From Betaproteobacteria bacterium HGW-Betaproteobacteria-6 (lineage in GTDB: Bacteria; Pseudomonadota; Gammaproteobacteria; Burkholderiales; Rhodocyclaceae): DNA of 41,992 bases. The stretch covers positions 1 to 41,992 of the forward strand of contig PHCF01000009.1 of assembly GCA_002842145.1 (NCBI GenBank). Direction: 5' to 3'. Below the pieces are notes generated by a model. That model searched no databases. It saw only the letters and a program-made list of their open reading frames with translations, and was not told the DNA's origin. A program made the position numbers and the translations under genes. Below are positions 35,471-41,992 of this stretch, piece by piece; positions within the stretch are counted from its first letter, which is position 1, and the number at the start of each line of letters is the position of its first letter.

Positions 35471-35580
35471 ATGGCTTAAGCAGTCAATGACATCTGCAAT
35501 ATATTACATCGTACTCATCATGATCTGCCAAGGAAAATCCAGCAAGGCGTTAGTTCAAAGCGACTTTCTAACACTTATCG

Positions 35581-36036
35581 CTATGCATTTCTTCCCAGAA
35601 GCCAGTTCCAGAAAGCCTTCAACAAATCGCCAATTGAAGATGAGTTTGAATGTTTCAAAGCTTCTTCGTCCGAGTTTCGGCTCTGATCCATCGCAATCCT
35701 ATGCATCGCATCAATCGAGGCCTTATCACGACTGAACACGGCTGCCATTTGGCGATCAGTCATTCCGCCAGCCCAAACGATACGGTTATTTCTTATCACG
35801 TAGTGCGACTTGCATGCCATGGACCAGTTTCCAATTGACGGATGCAATGTTGCCTTTCCATCGACAAGTCTCAAATCCCATTCAGCTGGTGATAAAGGGG
35901 TTACTACTTTTTCGCCACACCCGCAGCAGCACAGGTGAAGAGCCAGCTTATATTTGAAGCTAATATAAAGAACCCCCGGACTCAGTTCTTTGGGCGCTAA
36001 CTCCACAACTTGTGGCGTAACTTGCTCAACTCGCAT
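35581..36036 (-). CDS. DUF6527-family zinc-binding protein of the ubiquitin-like operon
   Basis: A 151-residue protein that fits the DUF6527 family. It carries Cys36, Cys38 and Cys40 in LHLCCCGCGEK, then WSMACKSHYVIRNNRIVW with Cys75-x2-His78. These are probably zinc ligands in a treble-clef or RING-like arrangement. The last 50 residues are helical, ending in AFWNWLLGRNA. The start ATG at 36036 has a strong GGAGGGGGAG site and overlaps the E1-like gene by 11 bp. DUF6527 genes recur beside bacterial E1-like and multiubiquitin genes, so an E3- or substrate-adapter role is a reasonable guess but not shown. Confidence 0.75.
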   Translation of the reverse strand: MRVEQVTPQVVELAPKELSPGVLYISFKYKLALHLCCCGCGEKVVTPLSPAEWDLRLVDGKATLHPSIGNWSMACKSHYVIRNNRIVWAGGMTDRQMAAVFSRDKASIDAMHRIAMDQSRNSDEEALKHSNSSSIGDLLKAFWNWLLGRNA

Positions 36037-37228
36037 GCTCCCCCTCCGCCAAGTCAGCTCTTGCCAAAGCTGTCGCACCTACCATGAACTCCATGTGGTG
36101 CCAGGCTTTTGGCATAGCATAGAAATTCAGGTGTTGCTTCCAACGCATCACCGCTAACAAGGCATTAAGCGCATTGGCGTCTGAGATTTGTATATTCTGA
36201 TCGTAGAGCCCGTCGCCAGCATCTTCCATCGTTGGAACCCGCCCCCAGAAATGGTCACTTTTCTGGGGCGACGACATCGTCACTCGACATGTTCCATAAA
36301 TCTCATTTGCCGAAGACAATGACAGGTCCATTCCGCAGTCTAGGAAGGGGCGCCCCTGTTCTTGTAGTGCCAAGCAGATCAGTTTCCGCGCCCCCCCTCT
36401 ATCCACACAAACGAACACAAAATCGAATTGCTCCAGCAATCCGACATTCGCCTCCGCGACATAGTGAGGATGCGGAATCAGGCCCCGACGCATAGAGGAA
36501 TACATCCGGACGTAGTAGTCCACCTTCATGCAACCGAACTCCCTTTCCGCGGCCGCCCCAGGCGAACGGAATGCATTGTGTAAGTCGAAGGTATCTCCAT
36601 CGAACAGGTGAATTTCACGAACTGGTGTCTTGGCCAATTGATCCAACAAATAGGATCCAGTGCCCCCTAGACCGACGATCGCCACCTTCGATTGCGCAAG
36701 CCGCTCGCTGACCGAACCGAAGTTGCCCCGAGCAGAACATGCATCCGGGTAACAAAATGGCGACTCACTCGGCGCCACCCAAATGCCGGCTGCAGTAACC
36801 GGACGCCCACAATTCGGATCAATTACCCTAGCCTGATCCGCAATGATTCGCCAATAGTGCATCAGCTGGTCAAAGTGGTAGGCATAGGCTGACCAACCGA
36901 CTTCTTTATTGGAGAAAAAATACCGCGCGGGGACATTGGGCGCCAATTCTCCGCCCGCCACCTCGGAACACCTGATGTCTTCGATAGGCCGGCCGTTTGA
37001 AAAGCACGGGTACGGGCCATCGAACCATACCTGATGGGTCGCAGGAGCAACAACTGCGCTTTCTGTATATAAAAAAGTGGAAACCAGTGTTCCCAACTGG
37101 ATTTGGCGATGCTCGTTAACCACCGGCACATCGTGCAGGAGGAGGTGTGACCCTACCACGCTCACACGATGGCCCGCGGCAACAAAAGGAGCAAGCGCAG
37201 CTTCAAGAACGGCCGGTTTTTCGGACAT
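36026..37228 (-). CDS. ThiF/E1-like adenylyltransferase
   Basis: A 400-residue E1-like enzyme. The C-terminal half is a ThiF adenylation domain: SKVAIVGLGGTGSYLLDQLA (GxGGxG at 186-191), LFDGDTFDLHNAFR (acidic Asp210, then Asn218 and Arg221), and FVFVCVD (Asp276), the adenylate-binding pattern. The N-terminal about 165 residues form a separate domain (probably DUF6791-like), with RYFFSNK and a Trp-rich patch. Start ATG 37228 has AAGAAGGG upstream and lies inside the 3' end of the ubiquitin-like gene. It presumably activates the Ubl by adenylation; a conserved catalytic Cys for thioester transfer is not obvious. No E2-like gene is adjacent. Confidence 0.88.
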   Translation of the reverse strand: MSEKPAVLEAALAPFVAAGHRVSVVGSHLLLHDVPVVNEHRQIQLGTLVSTFLYTESAVVAPATHQVWFDGPYPCFSNGRPIEDIRCSEVAGGELAPNVPARYFFSNKEVGWSAYAYHFDQLMHYWRIIADQARVIDPNCGRPVTAAGIWVAPSESPFCYPDACSARGNFGSVSERLAQSKVAIVGLGGTGSYLLDQLAKTPVREIHLFDGDTFDLHNAFRSPGAAAEREFGCMKVDYYVRMYSSMRRGLIPHPHYVAEANVGLLEQFDFVFVCVDRGGARKLICLALQEQGRPFLDCGMDLSLSSANEIYGTCRVTMSSPQKSDHFWGRVPTMEDAGDGLYDQNIQISDANALNALLAVMRWKQHLNFYAMPKAWHHMEFMVGATALARADLAEGEHAS

Positions 37229-37460
37229 TGCAGACCATCCCTTCTTTAACAGGTACAGGCTTGTCGCCCCGTGCCACAGAGCGATCACCAATTTCCGGAT
37301 GACTCACGGTAATGGTGTAAACAATGTCCGATGAATCTGCGGGCGGATCATCCGGATATGCCAAGTGTGCCAACTGGGCGTATGTTAGGTGCCCTGGATG
37401 AACTTCGATCTCTTCCAGATTCAGGATGATTTTTACGGCATTCTGATGAGTATTGGTCAT
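37203..37460 (-). CDS. Ubiquitin-like protein (multiubiquitin-domain family, single copy)
   Basis: An 85-residue beta-grasp protein of the multiubiquitin family. Pattern elements are NAVKIILNLEEIEVHPGHLTYAQ (first strand-turn-strand), LAHLAYPDDPPADSSDIVYTITV, and the C-terminal KPVPVKEGMVCNVRKTGRS. Unlike multi-copy members it has one domain. The C terminus is TGRS rather than the di-glycine of ubiquitin, so conjugation may need trimming to a Gly or use other chemistry. AAAGGAATTC precedes the ATG. It is the first protein of the set and overlaps the E1-like gene by 26 bp. The pairing of Ubl and E1 strongly suggests a conjugation system. Confidence 0.85.
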   Translation of the reverse strand: MTNTHQNAVKIILNLEEIEVHPGHLTYAQLAHLAYPDDPPADSSDIVYTITVSHPEIGDRSVARGDKPVPVKEGMVCNVRKTGRS

Positions 37461-37503
37461 TTGAATTCCTTTTCAGACAAAAAATTTATGCAGCTGTGGA
37501 GAA

Positions 37504-37725
37504 CTAGCCTTTGGGCGGAAAAGGATCATTGCCATAGCTATTCCGCTCGCGGATACGACCGTTTTCCCCATGTATCAAAACTTCTGACCGCTGATTGATC
37601 GCGATATCACGCGCAGCTCGCTCTGCCTCGGCCTGAGTCCGGTGATGCGAGGTATCTTTCTGGTTGCCCTCACCACGAACAGCCCAACCATTTTCACGAT
37701 GTACAACATGCTGGTTCTTGCCCAT
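37504..37725 (-). CDS. DUF2188 small protein
   Basis: A 73-residue protein that clearly fits DUF2188: HVVHRENGWAVRGEGN, then ERAARDIAINQRSEVLIHGENGRIRERNSYGNDPFPPKG. The start ATG at 37725 has AAAAGGAG upstream. The family is widespread and of unknown function, usually annotated as hypothetical. It is the first gene of the minus-strand unit carrying Ubl, E1-like and DUF6527, 43 bp upstream of the Ubl, and is divergent from the XRE regulator. Operator-like repeats lie between. Confidence 0.9.
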   Translation of the reverse strand: MGKNQHVVHRENGWAVRGEGNQKDTSHHRTQAEAERAARDIAINQRSEVLIHGENGRIRERNSYGNDPFPPKG

Positions 37726-37771
37726 AACTACTCCTTTTGATGAAATTGACTTTCGCTGCATCAACACAACA

Positions 37772-37791
37772 TTGTTCGTTATATCGATACA
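37772..37791. promoter_or_regulatory. Operator-like repeat, copy 1, between DUF2188 and XRE genes
   Basis: TTGTTCGTTATATCGATACA, which matches 18 of 20 bases with the copy at 37840-37859. Each has TGT at one end and ACA at the other, a partial dyad. It lies 46 bp upstream of the DUF2188 start, where it could block that promoter. Probably bound by the adjacent XRE protein. Confidence 0.6.
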
Positions 37792-37839
37792 CAACTGCAG
37801 AATACGAGCAACCAAAAGTAATGTCAACTCGATTCATTT

Positions 37840-37859
37840 TTGTTCGTTATTTCGGTACA
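37840..37859. promoter_or_regulatory. Operator-like repeat, copy 2, upstream of XRE gene
   Basis: TTGTTCGTTATTTCGGTACA, the second copy of the repeat at 37772-37791, in direct orientation and 68 bp away. It is 30 bp before the XRE start codon, suggesting autoregulation and coordinated control of the divergent transcripts. Confidence 0.6.
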
Positions 37860-37889
37860 ATCAGTCTTTCATCATCACAGGAGAGTGGC

Positions 37890-38228
37890 GTGCCTACACC
37901 TCTAGGCGACAAGATTCGGAAGCTACGTCAGGAGAAGCGCTTGAGCCTCGATCAACTGGCAGCACAAGCCGAAACAAGTAAGAGTTATTTGTGGGAGCTT
38001 GAAAACAGGGATACCGCAAATCCAACCTTGGAGAAGGTGCAAAAGATTGCGGACGTTCTCGGAATTACATCCGAGTTTCTGCTCGATACAGAGACGGCCA
38101 CTCCATCAGAAGACATTGCAGACCTTGCGTTCTTCAGGAGGTACCAAAAATTACCGACAGAGAAAAAACAACAGTTGCAGGACATCTTGAAGGTCCTCAA
38201 TAGCACAGGCGGCAAGAAGGACTCATGA
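37890..38228 (+). CDS. XRE-family HTH transcriptional regulator
   Basis: A 112-residue regulator with an N-terminal HTH_XRE domain: LGDKIRKLRQEKRLSLDQLA, AQAETSKSYLWELENRD and NPTLEKVQKIADVLGITSEFLL. The C-terminal 40 residues (AFFRRYQKLPTEKKQQLQDILKVL) form a helical dimerisation tail. The start is GTG at 37890 with AGGAGA 6 bp upstream. A longer frame runs upstream but overlaps both operator repeats and gives no recognisable protein. It is divergent from the ubiquitin-like operon and is followed by the kinase gene 52 bp later. Probably represses both directions. With an ImmA/IrrE protease nearby, proteolytic relief of repression is possible, as in ICEBs1. Confidence 0.92.
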   Translation: MPTPLGDKIRKLRQEKRLSLDQLAAQAETSKSYLWELENRDTANPTLEKVQKIADVLGITSEFLLDTETATPSEDIADLAFFRRYQKLPTEKKQQLQDILKVLNSTGGKKDS

Positions 38229-38280
38229 CCCCGCAACACCAGAAAAATTACAAAGACATATATACAACTAGGAGGAACAG

Positions 38281-39408
38281 ATGAATGCACCGCAAACTGG
38301 AGCAGAGGAAGCCCCGACACCTATCACGCACAATCTGGTAGGACAGACCATAGAGGGTGGATGGGTCGTCAAACAGATGCTTTCGAAGCCAGGAAAACCG
38401 GCTCCACATTCGTCTGGAGGAACTTTTTCCGTGACCTATCTGTGCGAGCGTGACGGCGCACATGCCTTTCTCAAGGTATTCGACATCTTTTCGGCCATGC
38501 AATCGGATAATCCGATTGAGGAACTTGGCGAAGTGATCCAAGCGTATGCCCATGAATCACGGCTCATAGACATTTGTAGAGATGCAGGCCTGAACCGGGT
38601 GGTGAAGGGAATCCTGAAACACTCATCGCAGGTAGCCGACCCTGCGTATCCGTACATGCGTATGCCCCTCTGCTACATACTATTCGAGACGGCGGATGGT
38701 GGCGACATTCGCTCCCTGATGGGGCGTAAAGGGCAGTTAGAGGTTGTGGCTAATCTGGAACTACTTCACCAAGTGGCCGTCGGCTTACGGCAATTGCACG
38801 GCGTGCGTATCGCGCATCAGGATCTCAAACCGTCAAACGTGGTCATTTTCGAGCGAGACAAAACCGGTGCCAAGGTCGCTGATCTGGGGCGGGCTAGCCA
38901 CCGCGATTATCCGGCACCGCACGATACCTTGGCCTTTGCCGGAGATGGACTCTATGCGCCACCGGAACAGTTGTATCAATATGTGGCACCCGAGTGGATT
39001 GATCGACGTGAGGCGTGCGATCTCTACCAACTGGGATCACTTCTTTGCTTTCTCTTTGCCGGCGAAGGTGCAACCAGCGGCACCATCGAACGAATGCCGC
39101 CGGAGTTCTGCCCAGGAGCATGGGACGGCTCATATGCCGAAGTAATTCCCTATGTTCAACAAGGATTTGCCTCGTTCATCGAGGATATTGCTTTGGACTT
39201 CCCCGAATGGGCACGCGACGAACTCGTTGTTTTTGTACAGCATGCCTGCGACCCCGATGTGCATCGTCGAGGTCACCCTAAAGCCCGGCAACAGATTGTC
39301 GATGGCAAAGTTGGGCGGATCGGACTGGATCGCTTCATCACCACTTTAGCCAATCTTGCCAAGCGAGCCATGGTACAGGCTCGCATCGAGCGGAACGCCA
39401 AAGAATGA
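38281..39408 (+). CDS. Hanks-type Ser/Thr protein kinase
   Basis: A 375-residue eukaryotic-like kinase. The pattern is intact: Gly-rich loop region SSGGTFSVTYL (44-54), VAIK lysine Lys65 in FLKVFD, alpha-C Glu92, catalytic loop HQDLKPSN (179-186; Asp181, Lys183, Asn186), DLG (201-203) in place of DFG, and an APPEQ (226-230) in place of APE. No transmembrane segment follows, so it is cytosolic. A strong AGGAGG stands before the ATG. It overlaps the next gene by 4 bp (ATGA). Kinase-TPR pairs occur in regulatory and phage-defence systems; the target here is unknown. HQD for HRD is a common active variant. Confidence 0.92.
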   Translation: MNAPQTGAEEAPTPITHNLVGQTIEGGWVVKQMLSKPGKPAPHSSGGTFSVTYLCERDGAHAFLKVFDIFSAMQSDNPIEELGEVIQAYAHESRLIDICRDAGLNRVVKGILKHSSQVADPAYPYMRMPLCYILFETADGGDIRSLMGRKGQLEVVANLELLHQVAVGLRQLHGVRIAHQDLKPSNVVIFERDKTGAKVADLGRASHRDYPAPHDTLAFAGDGLYAPPEQLYQYVAPEWIDRREACDLYQLGSLLCFLFAGEGATSGTIERMPPEFCPGAWDGSYAEVIPYVQQGFASFIEDIALDFPEWARDELVVFVQHACDPDVHRRGHPKARQQIVDGKVGRIGLDRFITTLANLAKRAMVQARIERNAKE

Positions 39409-41084
39409 GCAAGAAAACTCTCTTCTCAGACAACATCGATCGCAAAATCCTGCCTCGCTGGAGGGATTCATCGCGCGTAGCAGGCAACAGTGAAGCACTC
39501 GCACTGCGCTCGCACAAAAGGGTACTGTCTTTCGAAGCGGAATTGGGTCGAGTACGCGAGGAACTGAGCAAATATCCACATCCCGGTATCGCTGCAGAGG
39601 CAATTAGCCTGGCCCATTTCGCGAATGATGTGTCGCTTCACGAGGCTGCCGTGGCTGTGCTCAAGGAGGCAGAAAGCCTGCCAGCGAATCTTCAGCGTCA
39701 CGTGAAGAGTGCAACGCACGATGAGCAAAAGTCAAATGGGAATCACTGGGGAGGCCCTGAGGAAAGTATTTTCCAAGTGGGGCGGCTACGCAGACTTATG
39801 CAGCATTACCCAAGAAATCCGCTCCTCTTTATGGATCTGGCGCGACACCAATCTATCCTAGGCGAACATGAAAAAGCTGAAAAATCCACTCGGATAGCTC
39901 TTTCCTTGGCACCGAATCACCGGCAGATTTTGCGCTCTTCCGTCCGTTTTTATGTAAACAACGGGGAAGGAGGAGTAGCAATGCGTCTTTTAGCCAAGTC
40001 CCCAGCCACCAAAAATGACCCCTGGCTCATCGCCGCAGAACTGGCTACCGCCCAAACCGAGGAACGCGCCCCAAAATTCATGCGAGAAGCACGGAGAATA
40101 CTGGACCAACGTGCGTTTCAACCAGCCATGCTCACCGAACTTGCAGCAGCGGTTGGCACCTACGAATTGCTTGATGGAAAGCGAAAAGATGCGAAGAAGC
40201 ATTTCGAAACGGCACTCCTGTCCCCAAATGAGAACGCGCTCGCACAGATTAAATGGGCAGACGAACGGGGGAAATTAGCACTTGCGGGCATCGAAAAAGG
40301 ATTTAAACGCGTCGCCAGCGCTAACGAGGCTGCGTTTCTACGTGCCTACTCAAACCAGGATCTTCTCATTGCGGCCCCTTATGCAGAGAAATGGTACAAC
40401 GAAGAACCGTTTTCTGCCGATGCTGCAATCATGGCAACCTACGTGTACTGCCTCCTCGACGACTATGCAGCGATAGAACGTATTACCGAATTTGCAGTAA
40501 GAGCCCATCCGACCAATTATTGTCTCCATAACAACGACTACTACGCCAGAATCTCCAGCGGCACGCTGTTCGAGGGAGACCCGACTCATGTCGATCAAAA
40601 CATACGTCAATCAGCGGATATTCTCATGCATCAAATCCGAAGCGATACCGCTGACGTGGCTCACGCAGCAGCCAATCTGGGGCTGCTTCTCTATCGAATG
40701 GGGATACCAGAAGAGGGACGTAAGGCCTATGACTACGCTGTCCAGTGGGCGACTAAGCGACGGGAAAAATTCTCGATTGCCAATGCGCTAACCATGCATT
40801 CACGTGAAGCCATATTAGCGAAAACGGAATGGGCTCCAGCCACTCTTGCTGCAGCTAAAGTCGCGGTCAAGCAGATTCCCAACTTCAGTGCGGGACTCTC
40901 GTTCTATATCTCTAAACTCGAAGCGCTGGCCGCTGATCCAGATAACGCATCAACGATCCTGAATCCCGCAACGGCGAACAACTACTTAGAGAAGAAACCG
41001 CCGCTGGTACTAGGGCGCGATTTTCATATTCGATGGCAGAAGGATGGTAGAGCAACGCTCATCGTCCCCCACTTGAAGGCTTGA
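39405..41084 (+). CDS. TPR-like helical-repeat protein
   Basis: A 559-residue soluble, all-helical protein with TPR-like repeats. Examples are NPLLFMDLARHQSILGEHEKAEK followed by ALSLAPNHRQIL, a DAKKHFETALLSPNENA segment, and AHAAANLGLLLYRMGIPEEGRKAYDYAVQ. Repeats are irregular. The N terminus (SKKTLFSDNIDRKILPRWRDS) is charged and not repeat-like. No enzyme motif or signal peptide is visible. Its ATGA overlap with the kinase gene implies a functional pair, with this protein acting as substrate, scaffold or sensor. Function beyond protein interaction is not predicted. Confidence 0.8.
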   Translation: MSKKTLFSDNIDRKILPRWRDSSRVAGNSEALALRSHKRVLSFEAELGRVREELSKYPHPGIAAEAISLAHFANDVSLHEAAVAVLKEAESLPANLQRHVKSATHDEQKSNGNHWGGPEESIFQVGRLRRLMQHYPRNPLLFMDLARHQSILGEHEKAEKSTRIALSLAPNHRQILRSSVRFYVNNGEGGVAMRLLAKSPATKNDPWLIAAELATAQTEERAPKFMREARRILDQRAFQPAMLTELAAAVGTYELLDGKRKDAKKHFETALLSPNENALAQIKWADERGKLALAGIEKGFKRVASANEAAFLRAYSNQDLLIAAPYAEKWYNEEPFSADAAIMATYVYCLLDDYAAIERITEFAVRAHPTNYCLHNNDYYARISSGTLFEGDPTHVDQNIRQSADILMHQIRSDTADVAHAAANLGLLLYRMGIPEEGRKAYDYAVQWATKRREKFSIANALTMHSREAILAKTEWAPATLAAAKVAVKQIPNFSAGLSFYISKLEALAADPDNASTILNPATANNYLEKKPPLVLGRDFHIRWQKDGRATLIVPHLKA

Positions 41085-41094
41085 CCTACACATC

Positions 41095-41124
41095 AAATGA
41101 TCAATCATTTATCACAGTTATCAC
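41095..41124. promoter_or_regulatory. Palindrome and tandem repeats upstream of the membrane-protein gene
   Basis: AAATGAT-CA-ATCATTT (41095-41110) is a perfect 7-bp-arm dyad. It runs directly into two direct copies of TTATCAC (41109-41115 and 41118-41124), spaced by 9 bp. This is a dense likely regulator site between the TPR-like gene and the gene starting at 41200. Confidence 0.45.
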
Positions 41125-41128
41125 AAGG

Positions 41129-41169
41129 GAGGCTAAAAATATCAAACCCCTTGATAACAAAATAGCCTC
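41129..41169 (+). terminator. Nested hairpin after the kinase-TPR operon
   Basis: Outer stem GAGGCTA/TAGCCTC (41129-41135 and 41163-41169) encloses an inner stem TATCAA/TTGATA (41140-41145 and 41151-41156). TTATT follows. A terminator of the kinase-TPR transcript is the simplest reading, but the T-tract is short. Confidence 0.45.
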
Positions 41170-41199
41170 TTATTAAATCACTTTAAAGGAACAAAAGCA

Positions 41200-41796
41200 T
41201 TGAAAAACATGCAAATAGCTTTTGCACTATTATCATTCATAAGCGGCTCCTTCTTAGCATTTAAATCCGGCATCGCGGGAGTTTGGTGGGCAATACCTGC
41301 CTTCTTACTCTGTGGCCTAATGGTCGCATCATGGTTCATTTTCGGTTTCATTCAGAGCCTGAAAAGCTGGATTTGGGAATTTTTATCTGGCGTAATGATG
41401 ATCTGTTTCGTCTTTGCAGTTATTTTTCATCACCCAGGGTTAGATACATCGGTCCAGAAAGCACATTCCGAATTATTTGTGCTTTTTCAGGACATCCGCT
41501 CCCAATGCAGATCACCGAACTTGATCACTGATGATTTGCAACTTCATGGGATGCAAACTTGCGGACAAGCATCTACGTACGGACTCATGGATGCAGCAAC
41601 AGAATTGTGGAAGGCGATCTACTTTGGTCCTGGCGCAAGCTTGCTGGACGGCGCAAACTCACTAGCTAATGGTTCCAATAAGGATAGATGCTTTGAGAAA
41701 TACGTTGAGGCAAAAAAAATCTGTCCCGTTGCGTTCAGCACACTCAATCAAGAAACTCTTTCAACCCTTGCGAGAATGGGAGTAACAGCCCCATAG
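41200..41796 (+). CDS. Small inner-membrane protein of unknown function
   Basis: A 198-residue protein with three hydrophobic segments in its first 85 residues (about 5-22, 27-50 and 58-77), followed by a soluble region of about 115 residues. The soluble part has several cysteines (SQCRSPNL, MQTCGQAS, KDRCFEKY, KKICPVAF), possibly forming disulfides if periplasmic. The start is TTG at 41200 with AAAGGAA 7 bp before; ATG 41209 is an alternative. I do not recognise the family. It follows the kinase-TPR operon behind a hairpin and a set of repeats, so it is probably transcribed on its own. Confidence 0.65.
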   Translation: MKNMQIAFALLSFISGSFLAFKSGIAGVWWAIPAFLLCGLMVASWFIFGFIQSLKSWIWEFLSGVMMICFVFAVIFHHPGLDTSVQKAHSELFVLFQDIRSQCRSPNLITDDLQLHGMQTCGQASTYGLMDAATELWKAIYFGPGASLLDGANSLANGSNKDRCFEKYVEAKKICPVAFSTLNQETLSTLARMGVTAP

Positions 41797-41861
41797 AGGC
41801 AATAAAAAAATAAAATCGGCGAAGATACCGCCGTGAACGAATTAATGCCCAGCACCAGGCG

Positions 41862-41992
41862 GTGAGCTCATTGATCAAAGAATTCGGCGAGGGTACCCGA
41901 GGCGATTGGGCTGCTGCAAACGCCCAAATGCGGACGTTTCTTGAGGGGTTGCTCGATGACATTGCTAGGCACGAATTTCCAGCGGATGTGGA
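41862..41992 (+). CDS. Possible partial gene running off the right edge
   Basis: An open frame from GTG 41862 reaches the window end without a stop. It reads SSLIKEFGEGTRGDWAAANA and continues as amphipathic helix (MRTFLEGLLDDIARHEF). The composition looks like protein, but no ribosome-binding site stands before the GTG. The same frame is open back to 41814. The family is not recognised. Confidence 0.3.
   Translation, partial: MSSLIKEFGEGTRGDWAAANAQMRTFLEGLLDDIARHEFPADV

Noticed and set aside
37737-37889. Longer N-terminal start for the XRE regulator
   Set aside because: It would translate through both operator repeats and lacks a ribosome-binding site; GTG 37890 has one.
21329-41992. CRISPR array or insertion sequence in the defence island
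   Set aside because: No regularly spaced repeats and no transposase or integrase gene were recognised in this region.

Overview
The window looks like chromosome of a betaproteobacterium, probably Rhodocyclales-like. This is inferred from the style of ThiC, the H-NS-type protein and the glycolate genes; I had no database to test it. It has two parts: a metabolic block (1 to about 20.3 kb) and an accessory or defence island (about 21.3 kb to the end). An H-NS-family gene lies between them.

Metabolic block. After a partial thiC at the left edge, two transcription units encode a complete route from glycolate to pyruvate. The minus-strand unit, in transcription order, is gcl, hyi, glxR, a MOFRL-type glycerate 2-kinase, pyruvate kinase, a glycolate/lactate permease (glcA) and a universal stress protein. 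A LysR regulator is divergent from gcl. The plus-strand unit is glcD, glcE, glcF, glcG and enolase, with a divergent GlcC-like GntR regulator. The steps are: glycolate uptake (GlcA), oxidation to glyoxylate (GlcDEF), condensation to tartronate semialdehyde (Gcl), reduction to glycerate (GlxR), phosphorylation to 2-phosphoglycerate, then PEP (enolase) and pyruvate (pyruvate kinase). Two copies of a TGGTAnTACCA palindrome mark likely GlcC operators. glcG appears to start at an ATT codon. Downstream lie a DUF3135-like small gene, a chemoreceptor remnant, and an aldo/keto reductase-lrgB-lrgA unit. LrgAB homologues include the plant plastidic glycolate/glycerate transporter, so this unit may belong to the same metabolism.

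Island. From 28.6 down to 21.3 kb on the minus strand is a tightly coupled SMC/KITE/kleisin/Toprim operon, resembling a divergent Wadjet (JetABCD/MksBEFG) system, with a GIY-YIG nuclease gene as a fifth member. Next come a plus-strand HNH protein and a protein ending in a HEPN-like R-N-x3-H motif, then an sce7726-like nuclease gene converging on a minus-strand GNAT / ImmA-IrrE protease / beta-family triplet. Then a minus-strand operon encodes DUF2188, a ubiquitin-like protein, a ThiF/E1-like enzyme and a DUF6527 zinc protein. Divergent from it is an XRE regulator, separated by two near-identical 20-bp repeats, followed by a Hanks-type kinase coupled to a helical-repeat protein and a small membrane protein.

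The most interesting parts are the SMC operon with its extra nuclease, the compact ubiquitin-like conjugation operon, and the uncharacterised HNH/HEPN and GNAT/ImmA/beta sets. All functional statements are based on reading translated motifs; no searches or structure predictions were run.
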